The notes under the pieces were generated by a model. That model was not told the DNA's origin. It made no database searches and saw only the letters and a program-made list of their open reading frames with translations. From contig CAAGRV010000081.1 in assembly GCA_900772745.1 (NCBI GenBank), forward strand, positions 1-11,065: 11,065 nucleotides of DNA. Reading direction: 5' to 3'. Numbering within the stretch: position 1 is the first letter of the stretch; each line of letters opens with the position of its first letter. This document shows positions 1 to 5,444 of this stretch, in pieces. Both the position numbers and the translations under genes were made by a program. The DNA is from Clostridia bacterium. Its GTDB lineage: Bacteria > Bacillota > Clostridia > Christensenellales > UBA3700.

Positions 1-428
1 CTCATCAATCTGTCGTCGTCATCGGCGTCAACGAATATCTTGTAAGTCGTGCCAGTAAGCTCCATAATCATACTGGTAGACGAAATATCCAAAATAATTG
101 CGCCGAAAGTGTCGCACAAATGCACAACTTGTTTGTCAATCTTGTCTTCGAAAATCACTTTTACAAGCAAAAGCTCACGAGCTACGGTGTTCTCTTCGTT
201 GAGTGCTGTTACGCTGATAGTATCCACTAGCTTGGCAGTTTGTTTGCAAACTTGCTCTAAGGCATTGTCGTCACCATTGACCACAACAGTAATGCGTGAG
301 ATTTGTGGATCGTCAGTGGCACTAACTGACAAAGAGTCAATGTTGAAACCACGGCGACCAAATAGGCTAGATACCCTAGCCAATACACCAGAATTGTTGC
401 GAACTACTACTGAAATAATGTGTTTCAT
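1..428 (-). CDS. ilvN: Acetolactate synthase small (regulatory) subunit, partial at its C-terminus
   Basis: This is the regulatory subunit of acetohydroxyacid synthase, which makes the first branched-chain amino acid precursor in the cytoplasm and confers valine feedback on the catalytic IlvB subunit. The visible 142 codons begin MKHIISVVVRNNSGVLARVS and contain an N-terminal ACT domain (about residues 3-75). N11, G14 and N29 coincide with the valine-site residues known from E. coli IlvH. The second, ferredoxin-like domain (about 80-140) carries the family-typical LCDTFGA and ELTG segments. Family members are usually about 160-170 residues, so roughly the last 20-30 are outside the window. 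The start is ATG at 426-428, with an AAGGAT ribosome site just upstream. It has its own promoter (458-486) and is separated from the NYN gene before it. IlvB is not visible; it may lie elsewhere or downstream. The family assignment is secure. Confidence 0.95.
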   Translation of the reverse strand, partial: MKHIISVVVRNNSGVLARVSSLFGRRGFNIDSLSVSATDDPQISRITVVVNGDDNALEQVCKQTAKLVDTISVTALNEENTVARELLLVKVIFEDKIDKQVVHLCDTFGAIILDISSTSMIMELTGTTYKIFVDADDDDRLM

Positions 429-457
429 AATGTTATCCTTATATCAAAGTTGAGTAT

Positions 458-486
458 ATTATAATATACACACACCAAAATTGCAA
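458..486 (-). promoter_or_regulatory. Sigma-A promoter for ilvN
   Basis: Reading the minus strand, TTGCAA (481-486) is followed after exactly 17 bases by a perfect TATAAT (458-463). Transcription would begin near 451, giving a leader of only about 22 bases before the ilvN ATG. That leaves no room for a T-box or leader-peptide attenuator, so control would have to be at initiation or through valine feedback on the enzyme. The -35 element starts 9 bases after the stop codon of the NYN gene. Confidence 0.7.
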
Positions 487-494
487 TAAATTTT

Positions 495-1094
495 TTAGAA
501 ATACTTTTGGATCAACTCATCTAGTTTGTCATTTTTTACCTTTTTGAGCCTTACTTTGGCTGATTTTTGCTCGATTAGCTCGCCAAGTTTGGCATTGAGT
601 GCTGTCAAATCTTGTTCGCATTGCATTTTGGTATAAGGCAAAAAATTAAACTTTTGCCCGTCGTCTGCTACCATCTCTTGCTCGCCCTTCAACTCTTGCC
701 ACTCGTCTAGACATATCAACTTGTCGGGTGCACCGCACTCGCCTTTACTGTTGACAACCAACGTCAAAACTTTGTCATATTGGCTGATTTTGTTTGCCAC
801 GACTCCGCAATCTCTTTGTTTACACGCCAGCAAAATTCCATCTATGCTGTCACTCATTGCCCATTCTACGCTGTCGACGGCTTGACGAATATCAATATGT
901 TGGCTTTTGCCTTTGGGCGCAAGTTCGAGCGAAAACTGATATTTTTTCACAATATTTGCCAGCCCTTTGTGCTTGGTCGGGCGATAATTGTAGAGTTTTC
1001 CCCACACTATTTTCCCATCGACGCTACCCGTAAGTTTTTGGAGCAACTCAGGAGTGTTCACCACGTCCAAATCAATAAAAAAAGCATATCTCAT
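495..1094 (-). CDS. NYN/PIN-like domain protein, possible ribonuclease
   Basis: A 199-residue cytoplasmic protein that opens with MRYAFFIDLD, a hydrophobic strand ending in acidic residues (D8, D10) as in NYN-type PIN-fold nucleases. Further acidic positions fit the fold: D68 and D74 in HIDIRQAVDSVEWA, and D95 in the strand ILLACKQRDCGVV. That last site is where NYN proteins usually carry SGDGDF, and here the motif is altered, so catalysis is uncertain. The C-terminal 40 residues are charged and helical (KVRLKKVKNDKLDELIQKYF). The open frame extends further upstream, but an AAGGAGGT ribosome site lies directly before the ATG at 1092-1094 and the upstream part overlaps the glycosylase gene, so I start it here. 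It follows ogg by 61 bases with no terminator between, suggesting co-transcription. The family assignment is an inference from motif layout; the substrate is unknown. Confidence 0.7.
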   Translation of the reverse strand: MRYAFFIDLDVVNTPELLQKLTGSVDGKIVWGKLYNYRPTKHKGLANIVKKYQFSLELAPKGKSQHIDIRQAVDSVEWAMSDSIDGILLACKQRDCGVVANKISQYDKVLTLVVNSKGECGAPDKLICLDEWQELKGEQEMVADDGQKFNFLPYTKMQCEQDLTALNAKLGELIEQKSAKVRLKKVKNDKLDELIQKYF

Positions 1095-1155
1095 ACCCAC
1101 CTCCTTTTGGTTCATCTTTGGTACAAAATATGCATACGTATCGACTTGTGAAGTT

Positions 1156-1980
1156 TTAGTCGTTCTCTCGCTTGTTGAAAAACAAGTATTGTTGGGCATA
1201 TCCTGACTTGTCGCCATACAAGTCCACCAGATACCTTCGGATTTCTTTGTCATTCTTGCCGTCCTCACCCGTGATGTCCTTGTACACTTTGCGTATCCAC
1301 GTATCGACAGGGAAAACGTCTTGTTTGTGATAGCCAAACAACAATATACAATCAGCAACTTTTCTTCCCACACCTAGGAGCTTGCACAAGTGCTTTGCGC
1401 CTTGTTCGCTGTCCATATCGCTCACACATTCTAGGTCGAATCCCTCGCTTACCTTGACAGCCGTGTCTAACAAATATTTATCTCTATATCCTGCGCCAAT
1501 GTTTTTGTAAAAATCCACCCCCTCACTTGCCATTGCTTGCGGTGTTGGGAAAGCATGATAGTCGCCCATATCCTTTCCCAGTGCATTGCAAAGCCTTTCG
1601 ATGATTGCTTTGATGCGTGGAATGTGATTGTTGGCGGAGATAATAAAGCTGATGAGCATCTCCCACTTGTCTTGTCGCAAAATGCGAATGCCACTGCCAT
1701 ACCTGACAGCGTCCGCCATATAAGGCAAGCTCTTTATACTCTCTTTGATAGCTCCATAGTCCGTGTCTAGGTCAAAATAATTCCAAAAATAATCCCTATC
1801 ATCAGACAAAATTTCTACTCTATCATTGTACTCTCGGACAATACATTTTTTGTCTAGGCTAAATATTTGCCATTCGCACTCGTTCAATCTTGCATATCGA
1901 AAAATTTGTCCACAATCGAGTATGTGACGAATATCAAAACTGCTCCTATCCTTTATAATAATAACATTATCTGTCTGCAT
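1156..1980 (-). CDS. ogg: 8-oxoguanine DNA glycosylase (OGG1 type)
   Basis: A bifunctional base-excision repair enzyme that removes 8-oxoguanine from DNA and nicks the strand by beta-elimination. The 274-residue protein has the N-terminal OGG domain (about 5-100, with the DCGQIFRY motif) and then a helix-hairpin-helix GPD domain. The hairpin GVGRKVADCILLF holds the Schiff-base lysine K207, and D226 in FPVDTWIRK is the catalytic aspartate; their 19-residue spacing equals that of K249 and D268 in human OGG1. SFIISANNHIPRI matches the family's damage-recognition helix. An upstream in-frame ATG would add ten residues, but it lacks a ribosome site, whereas GGAG sits 5 bases before the ATG at 1978-1980. 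It lies just after the rpmA terminator, in the place where obgE normally occurs, and the NYN gene follows. Confidence 0.93.
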   Translation of the reverse strand: MQTDNVIIIKDRSSFDIRHILDCGQIFRYARLNECEWQIFSLDKKCIVREYNDRVEILSDDRDYFWNYFDLDTDYGAIKESIKSLPYMADAVRYGSGIRILRQDKWEMLISFIISANNHIPRIKAIIERLCNALGKDMGDYHAFPTPQAMASEGVDFYKNIGAGYRDKYLLDTAVKVSEGFDLECVSDMDSEQGAKHLCKLLGVGRKVADCILLFGYHKQDVFPVDTWIRKVYKDITGEDGKNDKEIRRYLVDLYGDKSGYAQQYLFFNKREND

Positions 1981-2000
1981 AAAATCTCCACTTTTGTACA

Positions 2001-2029
2001 ATTTTAGCACATTTTGGCGATTTAGTAAA
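2001..2029 (-). promoter_or_regulatory. Possible sigma-A promoter for ogg
   Basis: On the minus strand TTTACT (2024-2029, four of six consensus bases) precedes TAAAAT (2001-2006, five of six) with 17-base spacing. The start would fall near 1994, giving a very short leader that still includes the GGAG ribosome site. Its position right after the rpmA terminator makes a separate promoter necessary unless there is read-through. The -35 match is weak. Confidence 0.4.
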
Positions 2030-2056
2030 TAAAAAACAGACTACCGAAGTAGTCTG
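2029..2056 (-). terminator. Rho-independent terminator after rpmA
   Basis: On the minus strand CAGACTAC (2049-2056) pairs perfectly with GTAGTCTG (2037-2044) around a TTCG tetraloop (2045-2048), followed by TTTTTT and ATTTA. It begins 13 bases after the rpmA stop codon and closes the rplU-prp-rpmA transcript. Confidence 0.92.
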
Positions 2057-2069
2057 CCATGTTCGATAA

Positions 2070-2348
2070 TTATTCAGCTGCGTAAACGCTAACTTGCTTT
2101 TTATCTTTACCCTTACGCTCGAATCTTACTACACCATCAATAAGTGCATAAAGTGTATCGTCACTGCCAATTCCTACATTGTTGCCAACGTGGAACTTTG
2201 TTCCTCTTTGTCTTACCAAAATGTTGCCTGCACTAACGAATTGTCCATCGGCTCTCTTAGGTCCAAGTCTCTTGGACTCAGAATCTCTACCGTTTCTAGA
2301 GCTACCTACACCTTTCTTGTGAGCGAATAATTGTATATTAATAAACAT
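2070..2348 (-). CDS. rpmA: Large ribosomal subunit protein bL27, with cleavable N-terminal extension
   Basis: A 92-residue 50S subunit protein whose mature N-terminus reaches towards the peptidyl-transferase centre. The first residues MFINIQLF form the Firmicutes-type extension that Prp protease removes (established for Staphylococcus aureus, where cleavage follows the phenylalanine). The mature chain would begin AHKKGVGSSRNGRDSESKR, and the core RQRGTKFHVGNNVGIGSDDTLYAL is the typical bL27 fold. A GGAGGT ribosome site lies 8 bases before the ATG, inside the end of prp. It sits one base after prp and is followed by a strong terminator. Identification is certain; the exact cleavage point is inferred. 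Confidence 0.98.
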   Translation of the reverse strand: MFINIQLFAHKKGVGSSRNGRDSESKRLGPKRADGQFVSAGNILVRQRGTKFHVGNNVGIGSDDTLYALIDGVVRFERKGKDKKQVSVYAAE

Positions 2349-2349
2349 A

Positions 2350-2679
2350 TTATTGTACCTCCAATTCTATAAAATCAGAAAAGCCTTCGTGTAAATCTGC
2401 TATACCCAACAACATAGTGTCTAGTATCATATCACACCTAAGCCTGCTCGCTTTGTCCAAATCTTTGCTGATGGTGGCTTTGAGATATCCCCTTTGGTCA
2501 TCTCTAACCAAATCGACGTCTACGCCTGCTACTTGCAAAAGTCCCAAAACTGCCGTTTGCACTATGGAACTGAGTGCTGCACATACGATATCTTCGCCTT
2601 CAACTCCGTATCCTGTGTGTCCGTCACATTCTATTTGAACAATGCTATTGTTGTGTTTTCTAACTACTACTTGCGTCAT
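2350..2679 (-). CDS. prp: Ribosomal-processing cysteine protease Prp (YsxB family)
   Basis: A 109-residue cytoplasmic cysteine protease that trims the N-terminal extension of bL27. The catalytic dyad is visible as H21 in GHTGYG and C33 in EDIVCAALSS, matching H22 and C34 of the S. aureus enzyme. Length is normal for the family. It lies between rplU and rpmA with one base to each neighbour, the usual Firmicutes arrangement, and its substrate is the next gene. An AAGG ribosome site overlaps the end of rplU. Confidence 0.96.
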   Translation of the reverse strand: MTQVVVRKHNNSIVQIECDGHTGYGVEGEDIVCAALSSIVQTAVLGLLQVAGVDVDLVRDDQRGYLKATISKDLDKASRLRCDMILDTMLLGIADLHEGFSDFIELEVQ

Positions 2680-2680
2680 A

Positions 2681-2977
2681 TTATGCCTTGATTTCAGTAA
2701 TCTTCAAAGCTGTAAATGGTTGTCTGTGACCTTGGCGCTTGCGAACGTTCTTCTTAGCTTTGTATCTAAAAACAACAATCTTCTTTGCCTTGTCTTGTGC
2801 CACAACTTCTGCCTTAACGCTTGCCTTAGAATCACAAACGATATTGCCTTCGTTGTTGAGCATAACAACCGCCAAATCTACTGTAGCACCAACTGGAGCG
2901 TCAAGCTTTTCAACTTTGATCATATCGCCTTCAGCTACCTTGTATTGTTTGCCACCTGTCATTACGATTGCGTACAT
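2681..2977 (-). CDS. rplU: Large ribosomal subunit protein bL21
   Basis: A 98-residue 50S protein that binds 23S rRNA. It begins MYAIVMTGGKQYKVAEGD, the hallmark bL21 N-terminus, and has the basic loop FRYKAKKNVRKRQGHRQPF followed by the typical end TALKITEIKA. An AGGAGG ribosome site at 2984-2989 stands 6 bases before the ATG. It is the first gene of the rplU-prp-rpmA unit and is preceded by a structured leader and a good promoter. Confidence 0.98.
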   Translation of the reverse strand: MYAIVMTGGKQYKVAEGDMIKVEKLDAPVGATVDLAVVMLNNEGNIVCDSKASVKAEVVAQDKAKKIVVFRYKAKKNVRKRQGHRQPFTALKITEIKA

Positions 2978-3051
2978 ATATTACCTCCTCTCACCAGTCT
3001 CGCTGAAACGGGTGTCCGATAGGAACTTCCAACCCTACTCATGCGGCTCAG
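2978..3051 (-). ncRNA. Structured 5' leader of rplU (L21 leader type)
   Basis: The predicted rplU transcript starts near 3050, and its leader can fold compactly. On the minus strand an outer helix CTGA/TCAG (3048-3051 with 3003-3006) encloses an inner stem GGGT/ACCC (3032-3035 with 3010-3013), which continues directly into GTTC/GGAC (3023-3026 with 3014-3017, one G-U pair) capped by a five-base loop. The ribosome site follows at 2984-2989. Low-GC Gram-positive bacteria are known to have a conserved L21 leader thought to regulate rplU. The assignment rests on position and hand folding; a covariance-model search would settle it. Confidence 0.7.
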
Positions 3052-3056
3052 TTGCA

Positions 3057-3085
3057 ATACTATCACAAAAAGATAGTAGTGTCAA
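3057..3085 (-). promoter_or_regulatory. Sigma-A promoter for rplU-prp-rpmA
   Basis: On the minus strand a perfect TTGACA (3080-3085) is followed after 17 bases by TAGTAT (3057-3062, four of six). The predicted start near 3050 coincides with the first helix of the leader, which supports both calls. An inverted repeat fills the spacer between the two elements. Confidence 0.75.
3058..3078. repeat. Inverted repeat inside the rplU promoter spacer
   Basis: TACTATC (3058-3064) and GATAGTA (3072-3078) form a perfect seven-base inverted repeat around a seven-base AT-rich centre. It occupies the space between the -35 and -10 elements and covers most of the -10, so it cannot be in the transcript and could instead be a protein binding site. 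Chance is possible in such AT-rich DNA. Confidence 0.45.
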
Positions 3086-3312
3086 CTCAAATAACGTACT
3101 TTTTGTATGCGTATTTATATAATAAGCTCTTTTTGCTTATTTTTCGCAAAATTTCCTAAGTCTAGCTTAACATAAGCTTAACTTTTTCGCCAATTTTCTT
3201 GAAAATATTATCGTTTCAACGCTATCCACTCAATCGCCCCTTACACTGGCGACTTGCGATATGGACCAAATGTCATCATCTTTTGTATTCTCGCACAAGC
3301 TCACCTATGCCA
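3086..3312. other. Gap between RNase G and rplU, no gene seen
   Basis: The gap between the rng stop and the rplU start is 335 bases, of which about 108 are promoter and leader. The rest is AT-rich with short hairpins and no convincing coding frame; the longest minus-strand candidate is a GTG-started frame of about 24 codons without a clear ribosome site. A stem AATCGCC/GGCGACT (3232-3238 with 3248-3254, one G-T pair) follows the rng stop but lacks a T-run. I see no strong terminator for the upstream operon, so read-through into rplU is possible. Confidence 0.5.
3121..3141. repeat. Perfect hairpin AATAAGC/GCTTATT
   Basis: AATAAGC (3121-3127) and GCTTATT (3135-3141) pair perfectly around a seven-base loop. 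On the minus strand it is followed by ATATAAAT, a poor T-tract, so it would be at best a weak terminator for the rng operon. On the plus strand it is followed by TTT, but no plus-strand gene needs it. Confidence 0.4.
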
Positions 3313-4803
3313 TCAATACAGCATACGAGCGGTATTAGGTATATCCAGCACTGCCCCGAACAGCACTTTCAACTCGAATTTTTCTATGTGCATATTCTCG
3401 TCTGGCAACATATAAATGCGTTTGTCCGCCCACTCGTTGCAACACTCTTTTTCGAGCAATCTTGCACTGAATAGTTTGTTGAATACGCTTGGATTGACTC
3501 TCACTAGCACGGCTTTGTTGTCTGGACAATTAAAGCATGCGTTGAGCGAGTTCTTGATTTTGCCCGCAACGTGCTCGTCGCTGTAAACATATCCGTTGCC
3601 CCTGCAATATGGACAAGGTTGGAGCATAACCGACTCTATCATACTTCTTTTCTTCTTTCGAGTAAGCTCGACAAGTCCCAACCCACTCATTCCCATAATG
3701 GTAGTTTTGGTGCGGTCTTTGTCCAATTCTTTTCTCAACATTTCGAGCACTTTGTCGATATGTATCGAGTTATTCATATCTATGAAGTCGATTATGACTA
3801 TACCGCTTATGTTGCGAAGTCTGAGTTGGCGAGCTATTTCGACAGCCGCCGTCTTGTTGGTTTCGAATACTGTTTCTTCAAGGTTTTTGTCGCCCACATA
3901 TTTGCCTGTGTTGACGTCGATGACCGTCAAAGCCTCCGTGCGGTCAATGATGAGATAAGCGCCGTTCTTCAACACAACTTTCTTTTCGAGCAAGCCATCT
4001 ATCTGTGCGGTCAAGTTGTATTTGTATAACAAGTCTTCCACTCCGTCATAAATTTGGAACAAGTCGGGCTTGGCTTGGTGAAGTTTTGGGAACGCCTCGA
4101 CGAATTCTTTGTAGAGCTTTTTGTTGTTGATAATCACTCTGTCCACATCAGGACGGAGCATATCTCTCACGGCTCTTATCGCAAGGTCTTCTTCCTTGTA
4201 CACTACCGAGCAAACTTTCTTGGTCAAAGCGGTTTTTTTGATATTTTCCCACTTTTGCGCCAGCTCGTACATTTCTTCTTTGATTTCTTCGAGCTCACAA
4301 TCTTCCGACTGCGTCCTGAGAATATAGCCGTATCCGTTTGGTTTGTTGGCGGTCACGTATTCTATCAGTTCCTCTCGCTTGGATTCGTCGGTGATTTTGC
4401 GAGATATGCCCACATAGTCAAGCTGTGGCATAAATACAACCAGTCTGCCAGCTAGTGATATGTTTTGGGAAATTCTTGCCCCCTTAGAGCCGAATTGGTC
4501 TTTGACAACTTGGACGATGATTTGGTCGCCTGCTTTGAGATTGAGATTTGGGTCGGTCACACCTTGTAGTTCTTCCTTGTACTCCAAAGTATCACCGGCA
4601 TACAAAAATGCATTCTTCTCCAATCCTATGTTGACAAAAGCGGCTTGCATACCTTGCAAGACGTTGGCAACTCTGCCCTTGTATATGTTGCCTACTAGTG
4701 TAGCGTTGTTTTTCCTATCCACCCAAAACTCAACCAAGTGTCCATCTTCTACGATGCACACTTTGGTATTGCTGTTGAGTACGTTGATAAGTATCTCTTT
4801 CAT
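3313..4803 (-). CDS. rng: Ribonuclease G/E family endoribonuclease
   Basis: An endoribonuclease that cuts single-stranded AU-rich RNA and matures rRNA ends. The 496-residue protein has an S1 RNA-binding domain (about 36-125, with GNIYKGRVANVLQGMQAAFV), then the RNase H-like and DNase I-like catalytic core. D296 in LTVIDVNTG and D339 in IIDFIDM match the magnesium-binding aspartates D303 and D346 of E. coli RNase E, with the same 43-residue spacing. C397 and C400 in CPYCRGNG form the zinc-link, again with E. coli spacing. It is RNase G length, without the long RNase E scaffold tail. Its ATG overlaps the stop of the DUF2344 gene as ATGA, so translation is probably coupled; a GGAG sequence lies upstream. 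The C-terminal end after the zinc-link is less conserved. Confidence 0.96.
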   Translation of the reverse strand: MKEILINVLNSNTKVCIVEDGHLVEFWVDRKNNATLVGNIYKGRVANVLQGMQAAFVNIGLEKNAFLYAGDTLEYKEELQGVTDPNLNLKAGDQIIVQVVKDQFGSKGARISQNISLAGRLVVFMPQLDYVGISRKITDESKREELIEYVTANKPNGYGYILRTQSEDCELEEIKEEMYELAQKWENIKKTALTKKVCSVVYKEEDLAIRAVRDMLRPDVDRVIINNKKLYKEFVEAFPKLHQAKPDLFQIYDGVEDLLYKYNLTAQIDGLLEKKVVLKNGAYLIIDRTEALTVIDVNTGKYVGDKNLEETVFETNKTAAVEIARQLRLRNISGIVIIDFIDMNNSIHIDKVLEMLRKELDKDRTKTTIMGMSGLGLVELTRKKKRSMIESVMLQPCPYCRGNGYVYSDEHVAGKIKNSLNACFNCPDNKAVLVRVNPSVFNKLFSARLLEKECCNEWADKRIYMLPDENMHIEKFELKVLFGAVLDIPNTARMLY

Positions 4804-5444
4804 CTCAAAAACTCTCCTACACTGACGAGTTTTTCGCCGTCTTTTACGAGTTGTTTGGTACGGATTATGCCGTTGCGATTGGCTTTGATACCAAAGTTGG
4901 TCACCAAGCTGTCTACAAAGCTATCCACTCTGAGATTGATATTGCCTGTCGCCAGCACGCATACGATTTCGTCGCCATCGACTCTTATATCAAAAATCAT
5001 ATCACGGATTTCTTTTTGGATAGGCTCGCCCTTCTTGACAGTGTCAATGACATAGCTAGACTTGTCCAAAATACTTGTCACCGCTTGGATATTGCCACTT
5101 GCTTTGATACGATATTCGCTGGCAACAACGATGAATGCAAGGTTGGGATTTTTGGGCAATTCTACCGCCCAGCTACCTACCAACCCAGCTGGCACTGACT
5201 TGTTAAATCTCTCCAAAAACTCGTTAGCACTCACTCCCGTGCACTCTACTCCAAAATATTCCGCATTGCTTTGAACGCCAAGTGGCAATGGCGTGGTGGT
5301 GTAAGTCAGCATATGTGGCACAAAGCCTTTGGAATATTCAACGTTGATTTTGCCACGTTTGAGTGCTCTTTGGAGCACTCTCAATGTATCTTTGTGCGAT
5401 ACATAACCCATATCACCTATCTTTTTGTGTTCTACAATTATCAT
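4800..5444 (-). CDS. DUF2344 / TIGR03936 radical SAM-linked protein
   Basis: A 214-residue cytoplasmic protein of the TIGR03936 (DUF2344) family, which is found as a neighbour of, or fused to, TIGR03960 radical SAM proteins. The diagnostic N-terminal half includes GDMGYVSHKDTLRVLQRALKR and the motif YSKGFVPHMLTYTTTPLPLGV, followed by the NAEYFGVECTG strand. The function is unknown; partnership with the radical SAM protein is inferred from gene context. It overlaps both neighbours by four bases (ATGA at each end), so the three proteins are likely made in fixed proportion. An AGGGAG ribosome site lies upstream of its ATG. Confidence 0.92.
   Translation of the reverse strand: MIIVEHKKIGDMGYVSHKDTLRVLQRALKRGKINVEYSKGFVPHMLTYTTTPLPLGVQSNAEYFGVECTGVSANEFLERFNKSVPAGLVGSWAVELPKNPNLAFIVVASEYRIKASGNIQAVTSILDKSSYVIDTVKKGEPIQKEIRDMIFDIRVDGDEIVCVLATGNINLRVDSFVDSLVTNFGIKANRNGIIRTKQLVKDGEKLVSVGEFLR

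Noticed and set aside
1095..1373. N-terminal extension of the NYN gene frame
   Set aside because: It overlaps ogg in another frame, has unusual composition with no homology pattern, and the AAGGAGGT site points to the ATG at 1094.
3262..3345. Possible frameshift at the end of rng, because another frame reads DGIGELVREYKR before a stop
   Set aside because: The normal frame gives a protein of the usual RNase G length, and the other frame has no recognisable homology upstream, so it is probably chance.
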